Under the pieces are notes generated by a model that had not been told where the DNA came from, searched no databases, and worked only from the letters and a program-made list of their open reading frames with translations. From Gemmatimonadota bacterium (lineage in GTDB: Bacteria; Latescibacterota; UBA2968; GCA-2709665), in NCBI GenBank assembly GCA_028873695.1, contig JAPPNU010000008.1, positions 62,001 through 126,000 of the forward strand: a stretch of 64,000 bases of DNA, given 5' to 3'. The translations under genes and the position numbers were made by a program. Positions 16,115 to 25,772 of the stretch are shown piece by piece (position 1 is the stretch's first letter; the number at the start of each line of letters is the position of its first letter).

Positions 16115-18781
16115 ATGGATGGATTGGGTGTGATGGTCGGTATTCTTGTCCTGTGCTGGCTTTGGCCGGGCAGATGTGCGGCTTCGGGTGTCTCGTCCCC
16201 GGTCTACAGCGTGTCGCCGTCGTCCGAATCGCTGCAGGAGATGCAGCGGGTTGTCGCTCCGCTGATGGCGACGTCTGAGGAGGAACTGGTTGCCCTGGTT
16301 CCGCATCGTACGGGTTTCAGGTACGTGGCCTGCGCCAATTGCAGAAAGGGCGTCAGGGAGCGGCAACTCGACTGGTCGATCGAGGACCCGTTTCGCGTGC
16401 GGTGCCGGCACTGCGCAACGGTCTTTCCCGGACCAGGGTTTGCCGAGAACAGGACCCTGCGACTGCTGAATCCTCTGGGCAACGAAGTCGTATACCCGTT
16501 TTACGAGGATGGGCGCGGCGCAAGACACTTCTTCCGCGCCAGGGCATGGTGGTGCGCGAGGTTCTATCTTGCGGACAGGGCGCGGGATCTGGGTCAACTG
16601 TACCAGTCGACCGGCCAGCGGCGATATGCCAGGCGGTCGGCGTTGATTCTGGATGCATTTGCGCGGTATTATCCGGGTTTTCTCGTCTGGACGGACGTGG
16701 CGAACGCAGCAAAGCGGGTGTGTATGAACCCCCCCTTTCCGCGCCGCGGAGGCAAGTGGGGAGAGTGGCGCTACGCCGAGATTCCAACGCAGATGGTCTA
16801 CGCGTACGACTCAATCCGGGACAGCGGTGAACTGCGGCGGCTTTCGGAAGAAAGAGGCGAGGACGTCTCTCGCCGCATCGTGGAGGCGTTTTTCAGAGGG
16901 GGAATCCGGCAGGACGCTTTCCACGGACTCCTGTATACGAATGCCAGCCCGGAGACCTACGAAGGGTATGCCGTGGCGGGCCGCGTCCTGGACGACCCCG
17001 CTCTGGTTCACCGCGCGGTGCGGTGCGCGCACGGCCTGTTCAGGCGATTCTCGGCGGATGGGTTCTGGTGCCAGGCCAGCCCGGCGTATCATCGCTATAC
17101 ATTGACGGGCCTGCTGCGTGTACTTGATGCCCTAACCGGATATTCAGATCCTCCGGGCTATCTGGATCCGGAAGACGGCAGGCGCTTCGACGATCTCGAT
17201 CCGGCTCGCGAATTCGCCGACGTGGAACGATGTAGGAGGGTACTCGACCGCTTCAGGTACCCCGACGGGCGGTTGATACCCGTACATGATACCTGGGTGA
17301 AGTTTGAGGATCTCAAGCCCACGGAACGGTCGAACCCGGCCCTGTTTGCCGGAATGGGGCATGCGTGGCTCGGGCTCGGAGAGAAAAACCGTCAGGCGCA
17401 GGTGCACCTTCACTTTTCGGAGGGCGGCCACGGACACGACCATGCGGATATGCTGAACGTGACGCTGTACGCGTTCGGCGAGGAACTGCTTTCCGACCTG
17501 GGATACACCCATACGCGGTACAGGCCGTGGACCGTGAGTACCCTGGCGCACAATACGGTGGTCGTCGACGGTCGGGATCAATACACGGGGGGAGACAAGG
17601 GACCCTCTCGCGGCAGGCTCCTTGCGTTCGAGACCGCGCACGATACGGTCCAGTGGATGGAAGCGGGCGGGGAGCGCGCGTACCCCGGGCTGGCGCGGGA
17701 ATACCGGAGAACGGTCCTGCTGGCCGACGCTGGCGAAGGGAATGTGTATTCTCTGGATGTTTTCCGCGTGCGGGGAGGGGCGCGGCACGACTGGACGATT
17801 CACGGGAGCGCGGACCGCGACGGATGGATCAGCCTCGATGCGCCGCTGGAACCTGCCGGAGGCCACCTGCTGGAGGGCGTCGCGGTACGGCTGCCTGAAT
17901 TTGAAGGGGACCGCGGCGACGCCGAAGGACACAACGTGGCCTATGGATTCGTTCAGAACGTATCCCGCGCACGGGTTGAACACGGCGTGAGTCTGAGGCT
18001 CGGCCTGGCGGATTCGCGAACCGGTTTGCGGTGCCATATCCCGGGGTTGACGGAAGCCGACGTATACGTGGGCGACGCGCCATCGGTACGGCGAACCGAC
18101 GAGAACGAACACGAACTGGACCGGTACAGGATGCCCGTTTTCCTGGCCCGGCGCCAGGGACGGGCGCCTCATTCAAGCATGTTCGCCGCGGTGTACGAGC
18201 CCTTCGAAGGATGTCCGTTCATCGAGTCGGTCCGGCAGGAATACGCCGATGATCGGACAATCGCGATTGAGGTCAGACATCGCGGAAACGTGGACCATAT
18301 CGTGCATCGTCCGGCAGGGAGCCATGAACCGCTGGTGGTGGGAGATCTCAGCGTGAAGGGCGAGTTCGGCTTCGTTCGGGAACGGGACGGCGCTCTCGTA
18401 TTCGCGGGGCTGTGGGGCGGCGAAGAGTTGAGATGGAAAGACACGGTGGTAGCAGGCGGGGGCGCCTATGACCTGCCGGTGGCGGGTGTACTCAGAAAGG
18501 CCGCCGGAGACCCGCTTGACGGCCTGGTGGCGACCGGAGACGTTGCCGGCCGCGCGGAACTTGAGGGAACGACCGCAATCGTAAGATTCGGGGACGGTTC
18601 GACGACGGGATGTGCGGTGGAACGGGTTTACCGCGACGCGCGCGGACTCATTCTGGTGACCGCGCAGGACCCGGGATTCTCAATTGAGAACGGGGGAGCA
18701 CGCCACGATTACTTTCCGTTGCGTTCGATATCGGGGCCGGTAAGCTGCCGCGTCCGCGGCGCTGCCTTCGTGTCACAATAG
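16115..18781 (+). CDS. Secreted heparinase II/III-family polysaccharide lyase-like protein
   Basis: An 888-residue exported protein. The signal peptide is VGILVLCWLWPGRCAASG. Residues 73-100 hold two CxxC pairs (CANC and CRHC), a zinc-knuckle-like feature. An all-alpha toroid follows, then the beta-sandwich heparinase II/III domain with GGHGHDHADML (about 435-446), the usual fingerprint. It probably cleaves uronic-acid polysaccharides by beta-elimination, or is a structural relative. The ATG at 16115 is chosen because the upstream TTG has no ribosome site; an ATG at 16133 is also possible. It converges with larC, 16 nt apart. Confidence 0.88.
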   Translation: MDGLGVMVGILVLCWLWPGRCAASGVSSPVYSVSPSSESLQEMQRVVAPLMATSEEELVALVPHRTGFRYVACANCRKGVRERQLDWSIEDPFRVRCRHCATVFPGPGFAENRTLRLLNPLGNEVVYPFYEDGRGARHFFRARAWWCARFYLADRARDLGQLYQSTGQRRYARRSALILDAFARYYPGFLVWTDVANAAKRVCMNPPFPRRGGKWGEWRYAEIPTQMVYAYDSIRDSGELRRLSEERGEDVSRRIVEAFFRGGIRQDAFHGLLYTNASPETYEGYAVAGRVLDDPALVHRAVRCAHGLFRRFSADGFWCQASPAYHRYTLTGLLRVLDALTGYSDPPGYLDPEDGRRFDDLDPAREFADVERCRRVLDRFRYPDGRLIPVHDTWVKFEDLKPTERSNPALFAGMGHAWLGLGEKNRQAQVHLHFSEGGHGHDHADMLNVTLYAFGEELLSDLGYTHTRYRPWTVSTLAHNTVVVDGRDQYTGGDKGPSRGRLLAFETAHDTVQWMEAGGERAYPGLAREYRRTVLLADAGEGNVYSLDVFRVRGGARHDWTIHGSADRDGWISLDAPLEPAGGHLLEGVAVRLPEFEGDRGDAEGHNVAYGFVQNVSRARVEHGVSLRLGLADSRTGLRCHIPGLTEADVYVGDAPSVRRTDENEHELDRYRMPVFLARRQGRAPHSSMFAAVYEPFEGCPFIESVRQEYADDRTIAIEVRHRGNVDHIVHRPAGSHEPLVVGDLSVKGEFGFVRERDGALVFAGLWGGEELRWKDTVVAGGGAYDLPVAGVLRKAAGDPLDGLVATGDVAGRAELEGTTAIVRFGDGSTTGCAVERVYRDARGLILVTAQDPGFSIENGGARHDYFPLRSISGPVSCRVRGAAFVSQ

Positions 18782-18797
18782 CCGATTTACCCCGGGA

Positions 18798-19961
18798 TCA
18801 GCCAACGTCCGCACCCGACGCGGCGCGGTACACGTCGAGAATGGGGACCCCCTGTTCCTTCGCAATTCGGACGCAATCTTCGAATTCGGGCGCGGAACGC
18901 GTCCTTCCGCCGTAGCTGGCGACCTTTACGGTAACGGGTCCGAATGCCGTTTCAACGACTTCCGTTCGCCGGGAGACGGTCTGACGTTCAACGCGGCGGA
19001 TCCGGACGCCAAGCGTCGTGGTTTCACGGAAGATCAGGTCGGTGGCGGACTGCGTGCGGTCCGGATCGGCGAGCACACTGAGGACCACCCCGGGTCGTCC
19101 CTTTTTCATGATGACTGGCGTAAGATATGCGTCTCTGGCGCCTTCGCCGAGCAGGCGGTCGATCAGGTAGCCGTAGATTTCAGGCGTCATGTCGTCGATA
19201 TTGGTTTCTATCAGGTTCAGCGCGTCCGTCTGAAGCCGGTCGTCGGAGTCACCGATCTCCACGCGCAGCATGTTCGGTACCTGATCCAGATCCCGGGCGC
19301 CCGCTCCGTAACCGATCCGGCGCGTGCGAAACGGAGGGGCGCCTGCGCCAATTTGTCTCGCCAGCGTGGTCAGGACCGCGGCGCCGGTAGGTGTAACCAG
19401 TTCAAACGGTATGTCGGTGCGTTCGGCCGGGACCTCCCTGCAGAGCGCGACCACCGCGGGAACCGGAACCGGCAGTACGCCGTGGGCGCTTCGCGTCGTT
19501 CCCGTGCCGAATCGAAGCGGCGAGGCGTAGACGCGTTCCACGCCGAGTCGTTCCAGCCCGATGACGGCGCCGGCGATATCCGCGATGGCGTCTGCCGCGC
19601 CGACTTCGTGAAAATGGACGCGTTCGACTGAAATGCCGTGTACTTCGGCTTCAGCCTCGGCGAGACGCCGGAAGATTGCGCCGGCCCGCCGTTTGGTTCT
19701 GTCAGAAACGTTCGCGGCGTCGATGATGCCCAGTACGTCCTTCAATCGGCGGTGACGCTGTCCTTCTGCGGCGACGACGTCGACTTTCGTCGCCGCAAGG
19801 CCGTGCCGTTGAACCTTCCCGGCCCTGAGGCGGATCCCTTCCAGGCGGAGTTTGTCGAGTTCTCTCTGCAACACTTCGATACGCAGGCCCGCGTCCACCA
19901 GGGCGCCCAGGATCATGTCGCCGCTTACACCGGCATGGCAGTCGAAGTACGCGAGTCTCAA
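18798..19961 (-). CDS. larC: LarC-like nickel-pincer cofactor insertion protein
   Basis: A 387-residue protein that begins MRLAYFDCHAGVSGDM, the LarC N-terminal signature. It contains VHFHEVGAADAIADI (nickel-binding His region), ELVTPTGAA and the C-terminal domain ETNIDDMTPEIYGYL. LarC inserts Ni into the pyridinium-dithiocarboxylate cofactor of lactate racemase-type enzymes. In Lactobacillus the two halves are joined by a frameshift; here they are one continuous frame. larB, larE and larA are not in the window. Confidence 0.93.
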   Translation of the reverse strand: MRLAYFDCHAGVSGDMILGALVDAGLRIEVLQRELDKLRLEGIRLRAGKVQRHGLAATKVDVVAAEGQRHRRLKDVLGIIDAANVSDRTKRRAGAIFRRLAEAEAEVHGISVERVHFHEVGAADAIADIAGAVIGLERLGVERVYASPLRFGTGTTRSAHGVLPVPVPAVVALCREVPAERTDIPFELVTPTGAAVLTTLARQIGAGAPPFRTRRIGYGAGARDLDQVPNMLRVEIGDSDDRLQTDALNLIETNIDDMTPEIYGYLIDRLLGEGARDAYLTPVIMKKGRPGVVLSVLADPDRTQSATDLIFRETTTLGVRIRRVERQTVSRRTEVVETAFGPVTVKVASYGGRTRSAPEFEDCVRIAKEQGVPILDVYRAASGADVG

Positions 19962-20115
19962 GATGTCACCTCTTACCTCGTATGCAAGCGGCCGGGCGCT
20001 CGCGAATTCCGGCAGCGGCGCCGGGCGGGTATTCCTGGTTTCAAACCTCGGGACGTCGATAGAAAGTGAACGGGGTCCTGCCGTAGTCGCGGATACGCAT
20101 TTCTGCGGGCGGGCT

Positions 20116-20135
20116 CTTTCAACGGGCTGTCAAGG
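20116..20135. repeat. Family B repeat end fragment
   Basis: TCTTTCAACGGGCTGTCAAG matches the family B terminus. The stop codon of the M23 peptidase gene (20132-20130) lies inside it. Confidence 0.5.
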
Positions 20136-21491
20136 TGGGGCCTGCAGGTTGTTCGCGAGGGACGTCGCCGGGTCGTCGAACAGCGCCAGCAGGCGGTCGC
20201 GTTGTCGTCTGAATTCGGCCAACTGATCCGCGGACAGCTGTCTTGCCCTGGAGCGATTGGCGAAATTGGACGGGTTTACAAGGCGATAGGCCTTGCCGTT
20301 TCTGACAAAGAAGTTGTAATGAAGGTGCGGCCCGGTGGAGCGGCCGGTCGATCCGACGAAACCGACGGTTTGCTTCTGTTTGACGCGCGTCCCCACCCTC
20401 AATCCACGAGGGAACCTGCTCAGGTGGCCATAGCCCGTCTTGTACCCGTTTCGATGCCGGATTTCGACGTAGTTGCCGAGGGCGCCTCGCCAACCCCGGA
20501 AGACGACCACGCCAGGGGCGGTTGCCCAGACGCGCGTGCCGTACGCCGCGGCATAGTCGATACCGTGGTGAGGGAGGTACTTCTTCAGGATCGGGTGGAA
20601 CCGACGGTTGGAAAATCCGGAACTGATTCGCCGGTAATTGAGGGGGGATTTGAGAAACAGGCCGCGCAGGGATTTTCCATTCGAATCGTAATAAGTCGAA
20701 CGGCCGTCCGCGGTTTCGAACAGGAAGGCCTGATGGTTCTTTCGGGCCGACTGGTATTCGGCGGAGAGAATTTCTCCGTATCGAAGGAACCGGCCGTCCT
20801 TGTAGAATTTCTCGAGCGCCAGCGCAAACCGGTCGCCGGCGCGGCAATCGACCATGAAGTCGATGTCGTATTCGAAAATGCCGGCCATGTTGCCGGTCAG
20901 GACGTCTGCTTCTTCGCCGCTTTCAGACAGGGCGTTCCACAGACTGCTGCGGATCTCGCCGGTGACAACGTCAACCCGGCGCTCTAGGGGTATCTGCTCT
21001 TTGCGGGCGGTCAGCCTGCCGTTCGTCCGCGTAACCACAAACCGCGTCTCAAGGGCTCCTTTTCTGATGAATTCAAAGGACTGAATGGCGCCGAGGCTGT
21101 CAAGGCCAAGAGCGTAGCGGTCACCGCGCCGGACGATTCGGGGGTTGAATTCCGCCCGGGGGATCCCTTTCTTGAATGCATTCAGTAAATCATGGATCTG
21201 AGACCGTTTGACGTCTTCACGATTCAAGGCGTCCCAGAACGTTTCGTTTCGCAGGATGCGGCCGTCGATTTCCGAGAACCACGTTTCAGGTGTGACCGGA
21301 CGTGGAACCGGAACCGCGGGAACTTTCTGGCCGACGTCTGGAATTCGCGCGGATTGAGGCGCGGGCGCTCGAGCGGCAACGAGCCAGGCAAGTACGGCTG
21401 CCGGCAGGATAACGGAAGCAAACTCTGCCAGCCTGAACCGGCGACCGGATCGCGCAGGCCGATCCGTGCGGTCACGTTTGAAATAACGCAT
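20130..21491 (-). CDS. M23 (LytM) murein endopeptidase-like protein
   Basis: A 453-residue envelope protein. The basic N-terminus and span FASVILPAAVLAWLVAA anchor it or form a signal. A middle domain with opacity/LysM-like repeats precedes the C-terminal peptidase, whose zinc motifs HHGIDYAAAYGT and HLHYNFF are intact; TGYGHLSRF is the third. It likely cleaves cross-links in periplasmic murein or activates amidases. The ATG at 21491 is chosen as start; a TTG at 21554 would add 21 residues. A strong promoter lies at 21594-21622. Its stop codon falls in a repeat end. Confidence 0.9.
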   Translation of the reverse strand: MRYFKRDRTDRPARSGRRFRLAEFASVILPAAVLAWLVAARAPAPQSARIPDVGQKVPAVPVPRPVTPETWFSEIDGRILRNETFWDALNREDVKRSQIHDLLNAFKKGIPRAEFNPRIVRRGDRYALGLDSLGAIQSFEFIRKGALETRFVVTRTNGRLTARKEQIPLERRVDVVTGEIRSSLWNALSESGEEADVLTGNMAGIFEYDIDFMVDCRAGDRFALALEKFYKDGRFLRYGEILSAEYQSARKNHQAFLFETADGRSTYYDSNGKSLRGLFLKSPLNYRRISSGFSNRRFHPILKKYLPHHGIDYAAAYGTRVWATAPGVVVFRGWRGALGNYVEIRHRNGYKTGYGHLSRFPRGLRVGTRVKQKQTVGFVGSTGRSTGPHLHYNFFVRNGKAYRLVNPSNFANRSRARQLSADQLAEFRRQRDRLLALFDDPATSLANNLQAPP

Positions 21492-21593
21492 ATTGATCAA
21501 TTGTCCGGAATGCCGGCAGGGGTACGGGGAATTGAGTTGACCCCACGACAACAAGCGGAATAACTTACTGTTTTACGGGAAGAACGGCCTCTG

Positions 21594-21622
21594 AAGATAG
21601 GACCAAACGTAATTTCTGTCAA
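21594..21622 (-). promoter_or_regulatory. Promoter of the M23 peptidase gene
   Basis: On the minus strand: consensus TTGACA (21622-21617), 17-nt spacer, TATCTT (21599-21594). Confidence 0.75.
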
Positions 21623-21695
21623 CCTGTATTTTCTCTTGCGTCCGGAACGCCGCACCATTATTCCGACGCCAACTGAAACACCGGGAGATGCGTAA

Positions 21696-22778
21696 ATGGC
21701 CGACGTATCGCAGCCTGGCGACCGCGTGGAACTGAAGGGATTCTATCCCGGAGAGATCGAGGAATTCGTGACTTCCATCGGGTTGGAGCCCTATCGGGCC
21801 AGGCAGATCGCCGCGTGGATCTACAATCGCGGTTCAACCGACTTCACCGAGATGACCGACCTCGCCAGGGGGGTCCGCGCGAAGCTCTCGCAACGCGCGT
21901 CCATTCTGAATCTCGAGGTGGCGGCGCGACTCGGCGCGGATGACGGCGAAACCGTGAAGTATCTGTTTGAACTGCCGGACGGCAGGCGCGTCGAAAGCGT
22001 TCTGATGCGCGACGGCAGGCGGCGGACGCTGTGCGTTTCGTCACAGGTGGGATGCCCGCTTGACTGTACGTTCTGCGCCACGGGTCGGATGGGGCTGCTC
22101 CGAAATCTGTCCGCCGGTGAAATCCTCGATCAGCTTGTCTGCGTCCGGCGTGAATTGAGAGCGCGCGGAGACGATCTGACCAATGTGGTTCTGATGGGCA
22201 TGGGAGAGCCGCTGCTGAATTACGCGAACGTCGTTCGGGCCATCCGGCTGATGAACCTGGACTACGGGCTGGCTATAGGTATACGCAGAATCACCCTGTC
22301 GACGGTCGGCTATGTGCCCGGTATCTTGAGGTTGGCGCGAGAGGGGTTGAGGGTCGGCCTGGCGGTCTCGCTCAACGCGGCTGACGATGCGCTGCGATCG
22401 CGAATCATGTCGATCAACCGGCGCTGGCCGATTGCCGAGCTTCTCTCGGCCGTCAGGGCGTATCGGAAGCGCATCGACCGGCGGGTGACGTTCGAATACG
22501 TGCTGCTTCACGGGGTAAACGATTCGGAGGAGGACGCCGGGCGCCTGGTCGCGCTGGTGCGCGACATACCGTGCAAAGTCAACGTCATACCCTGGAATCC
22601 GGTGGCTGACACGGCATTCGTACGGCCGCCCCGGGAAGCCGTCGACCGGTTTGTGCGCCTCCTCAGGAACGCGCGGCTGACAACGACGGTGCGTTTCAGC
22701 CGGGGCGTGGATATCGCGGCGGGGTGCGGGCAGCTGTATATACGTCCCGACGCGGCCGCAACCGATTCCGGCGCCTGA
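21696..22778 (+). CDS. rlmN: Dual-specificity RNA methyltransferase RlmN
   Basis: A 360-residue radical-SAM enzyme that methylates C2 of A2503 in 23S rRNA and A37 of some tRNAs. The cluster motif CPLDCTFCATG is intact. The methyl-carrying Cys is in the C-terminal GVDIAAGCGQL, and the N-terminal RARQIAAWIYNRG domain is typical. TNVVLMGMGEPLLNY and EYVLLHGVNDS are family fingerprints. ATG follows GGGAG. Confidence 0.97.
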   Translation: MADVSQPGDRVELKGFYPGEIEEFVTSIGLEPYRARQIAAWIYNRGSTDFTEMTDLARGVRAKLSQRASILNLEVAARLGADDGETVKYLFELPDGRRVESVLMRDGRRRTLCVSSQVGCPLDCTFCATGRMGLLRNLSAGEILDQLVCVRRELRARGDDLTNVVLMGMGEPLLNYANVVRAIRLMNLDYGLAIGIRRITLSTVGYVPGILRLAREGLRVGLAVSLNAADDALRSRIMSINRRWPIAELLSAVRAYRKRIDRRVTFEYVLLHGVNDSEEDAGRLVALVRDIPCKVNVIPWNPVADTAFVRPPREAVDRFVRLLRNARLTTTVRFSRGVDIAAGCGQLYIRPDAAATDSGA

Positions 22779-22839
22779 GTGGATTGTCGAACGGCTTCTC
22801 CGGCTGCGCATGGCCGGTGCGCCACGGCGGAGAATTCCC

Positions 22840-22868
22840 TTGATTGTTATATAAAGATATGATATATT
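22840..22868 (+). promoter_or_regulatory. Promoter of murA-cca
   Basis: TTGATT (22840-22845), 17-nt AT-rich spacer, TATATT (22863-22868), about 68 nt before the murA ATG. Confidence 0.75.
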
Positions 22869-22935
22869 GTAACTTACCGCGAAAGATGCATGACATGGTT
22901 TCACCAGACCGAGGCGCATCGGAACGTGGGTCTCT

Positions 22936-24228
22936 ATGGAACAGTTCGTAATCGAAGGCGGATTTCCGCTTACCGGTACCATCAAGCCGCTCGGCAACAA
23001 GAACGCCGCGCTTACGCTCCTCGCCGCCACGCTCCTGACGGACGAAACGGTGGTGTTGAAGAATGCGCCGCCGATAGGAGACGTACTCACCCAGATTGCG
23101 ATCCTGCGCGATCTGGGTGTCTCGGTCGAGCTTCCCGGACGGGCTGAACTGACCGCCTGCGCGGCTTCCCTCAGCAAGACCGCCCTGAATCCCGATTTTT
23201 GCAAGAGGGTACGCGGCAGTATCCTTCTCGCGGGACCGCTTCTGGCGCGCCATGGCCGTGCCACGATGCCCAGGCCGGGCGGAGACAGAATCGGCCGCCG
23301 GCGCCTCGACACCCACCTCCGTGCGCTGGAGGCGTTGGGTGCGCGCATCGAGGCCGGCCACGGTTATGAAATGTGGGCGCCGGAGGGATTGACCGGCGCG
23401 GACATTTTTCTGGATGAGCGGAGCGTGACCGGAACGGAGAACGTCATCATGGCGTCCACCCTGGCGGAAGGCACAACCATCATCCGCAACGCGGCCTCTG
23501 AACCGCACGTGCAGGAGTTGTGCCGGCTGCTCAACGCCATGGGCGCCCGTATATCGGGTGCAGGCACGAATGAGCTGACCGTTGAAGGCGTAAATGGGCT
23601 TTGCGGCGGCGAACACGCGATCGGCCCTGACTATATGGAAGTGGGGAGCTTCATCGGTCTCGCGGCGGTCACCAATGGCGAGATTCGGATCAGGGACGCG
23701 GCGCCGCATCATATGCGAAGGAGCCTGATGGTTTTCGAACGGCTCGGGGTGGAAGTGACGGTCGATGGAGATGACATTCTGGTTCCCGACGATCAGAAGC
23801 TGGAGATTATCCGTGACGCCGGAGACGCGATTCCGAAGATCTCCGACGATCCATGGCCGGGATTTCCCGCGGATCTGATGAGCATTGCGATTGTTGTGGC
23901 CACACAGGCCAGGGGAACCGTCCTGTTTTTCGAGAAAATGTACGAGAGCCGGCTCTTCTGGCTGGACCGGCTGATCGAAATGGGGGCCGAGATCATCATC
24001 TGCGACCCGCACAGGGCCGTTATCGTGGGTCCGTCGAAGCTGTACGGAGAGCGGATTACAAGCCCCGACATCAGGGCGGGGATGGCGCTGTTGATCGCCG
24101 GCCTGTGCGCGGAAGGCCGGAGCGTGATACGGAATATCGAACAGATCGATCGTGGTTACGATCGCATCGACGAACGACTTCGCACGCTGGGCGCCCGGAT
24201 CGAACGGGTTCCCGTTCGCCTGGACTGA
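22936..24228 (+). CDS. murA: UDP-GlcNAc enolpyruvyl transferase MurA, Cys-to-Asp type
   Basis: A 430-residue EPT-fold enzyme that transfers enolpyruvate from PEP to UDP-GlcNAc, the first committed murein step in the cytoplasm. LGNKNAAL holds the catalytic Lys, GFPADLMS the general-base Asp region and [12 protein letters not shown] the late Arg. The flexible loop reads [15 protein letters not shown]: Asp117 (codon GAC) replaces the Cys that fosfomycin alkylates in E. coli (Cys115). Such Asp variants are active and fosfomycin-insensitive in mycobacteria and Borrelia. It is 5 nt upstream of the nucleotidyltransferase gene. A second, Cys-type MurA elsewhere is possible. Confidence 0.93.
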   Translation: MEQFVIEGGFPLTGTIKPLGNKNAALTLLAATLLTDETVVLKNAPPIGDVLTQIAILRDLGVSVELPGRAELTACAASLSKTALNPDFCKRVRGSILLAGPLLARHGRATMPRPGGDRIGRRRLDTHLRALEALGARIEAGHGYEMWAPEGLTGADIFLDERSVTGTENVIMASTLAEGTTIIRNAASEPHVQELCRLLNAMGARISGAGTNELTVEGVNGLCGGEHAIGPDYMEVGSFIGLAAVTNGEIRIRDAAPHHMRRSLMVFERLGVEVTVDGDDILVPDDQKLEIIRDAGDAIPKISDDPWPGFPADLMSIAIVVATQARGTVLFFEKMYESRLFWLDRLIEMGAEIIICDPHRAVIVGPSKLYGERITSPDIRAGMALLIAGLCAEGRSVIRNIEQIDRGYDRIDERLRTLGARIERVPVRLD

Positions 24229-24233
24229 ACCCG

Positions 24234-25586
24234 ATGGCTTCTGCTTTCGATACGGCGATTGAGGTGGTTCGACGGCTCGATGCCCGGGGATTCCGGGCAT
24301 TGCTCGCCGGAGGCTGCGTGAGAGATCTCCAACTCGGAATGGAGCCGCGGGACTACGACGTCGCCACCGATGCCGATCCTCAGCAGGTGACCGGAATTTT
24401 TCCGAACGCCCGGCCCGTCGGCGCGCACTTTGGCGTGGTGGCGGTGCGCCTGGGGGGGCATGGTTTCGAGGTCGCCCGTTTTCGGCGCGACCTGGGTTAC
24501 AGCGACGGCCGCCATCCGGACGCGGTCGAATTTGCCGACGAGACCGAGGATGCCCGCCGTCGTGATTTCACGATAAACGGGATGTTCTGGGACCCCCTTG
24601 CGGATCGCTTGCTGGACTACGTGGGCGGACAGGCGGATCTCAGGCAGAAGACGATCCGGACCATTGGCCCCGCCGAGGACCGGTTTGCTGAAGACCGCCT
24701 GCGAATGATGAGAGCGGTCCGGCTCGGCTGCCGCCTGCATTGGCGGATCGATGCAGCCACGTTTGCCGCGATACGGCGTTCGAGTGAAAGCCTTTCGGAA
24801 GTCAGCGTCGAGCGGGTCCGGGACGAATTCGTAAGGATTCTGACTGAAGGGGGCGCGCCGCTCGGTGTACGGTGGCTTATTGATTCAGGGCTGATGAACT
24901 GCGTGGCGCCGGAGGTCCTGGAACTCGACGGTGTCGCGCAGCCGCCCGAGTATCATCCCGAAGGCGACGTGCTGACCCACACGTTGATCATGTTGGGGCT
25001 GATGCGCAACCCGTCGCCCGAACTTGCCGTGGCAGTGCTGTTGCACGACGTGGGAAAACCGCGGACGTTCAGGGCTGCCGACCGTATCCGGTTCGACAAT
25101 CACGCCGTCGTGGGGGCGCAGATATCGGACGGGATCTGCCGCAGGCTGCGGTTTTCCGGCGAGGCGACCCGTCACATCGGACGGTTGGTGGCGGACCATC
25201 ACCGATTCATGCATGTTCGCCAGATGCGTGCGAGTACGCTGAAGCGGTTCCTGCGCCTGGAGCGATTCGAAGAGCACCTGGAACTGCACCGGGTGGATTG
25301 CCTGTCCAGCCACCGGAATCTCGAAAATTACCATTTCTGCCGGCAGGCTATGGAAACACTGGAGCCCGAGGAGATTCGTCCGGAACCACTGATTACCGGC
25401 AGGGACCTTATCGAGCTCGGTTATACGCCCGGGCCGGCGTTCACGGCCGTCTTGAGGGCAGTGGAAGACGGTCAGCTCGACGGCAGCGTCAGGGACAGGG
25501 AAAGCGCGCTGCGCGTCGCTCGAGGGGTATTTGAGCGGGGGCCGGAGCCGGGGTGTAACGTGTTGGCGGAGAACGGGACCGCGTAG
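24234..25586 (+). CDS. CCA tRNA nucleotidyltransferase / poly(A) polymerase family with HD domain
   Basis: A 450-residue class II nucleotidyltransferase. GGCVRD and the RDYDVAT metal dyad form the head; RRRDFTINGMFWDP, DRFAEDRLRMMRAVRLG and the neck domain follow. A C-terminal HD phosphohydrolase domain starts at LLHDVGKP. This order fits bacterial CCA-adding or poly(A) polymerases with HD; which activity cannot be told by eye. Start ATG at 24234, five nucleotides after the murA stop, implies one transcript. Confidence 0.93.
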   Translation: MASAFDTAIEVVRRLDARGFRALLAGGCVRDLQLGMEPRDYDVATDADPQQVTGIFPNARPVGAHFGVVAVRLGGHGFEVARFRRDLGYSDGRHPDAVEFADETEDARRRDFTINGMFWDPLADRLLDYVGGQADLRQKTIRTIGPAEDRFAEDRLRMMRAVRLGCRLHWRIDAATFAAIRRSSESLSEVSVERVRDEFVRILTEGGAPLGVRWLIDSGLMNCVAPEVLELDGVAQPPEYHPEGDVLTHTLIMLGLMRNPSPELAVAVLLHDVGKPRTFRAADRIRFDNHAVVGAQISDGICRRLRFSGEATRHIGRLVADHHRFMHVRQMRASTLKRFLRLERFEEHLELHRVDCLSSHRNLENYHFCRQAMETLEPEEIRPEPLITGRDLIELGYTPGPAFTAVLRAVEDGQLDGSVRDRESALRVARGVFERGPEPGCNVLAENGTA

Positions 25587-25772
25587 TGTTCCGTCCCGGC
25601 GACCCGGTTCAGTCACGGAACGCTGAAGCCGGCGGGTTGGCGGCAGGCGCGCGTGGCTGCCGGATTCCGCCGCCGGCCGGCGTGTCCGGAACCCTGAGCG
25701 TGCAGGGGCGTTTCCAGATAGAGACGACCGCGCGCCATACCCGATTCATCCACGTTTTATAGAGGGTTTCCG

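Noticed and set aside
18782..18797. Terminator between heparinase and larC
   Set aside because: Only 16 bases separate the convergent stops and no stem is visible there.
22696..24300. 534-codon minus-strand frame opposite murA
   Set aside because: Same reason: antisense to a fully recognised enzyme, low-quality composition, no ribosome site.
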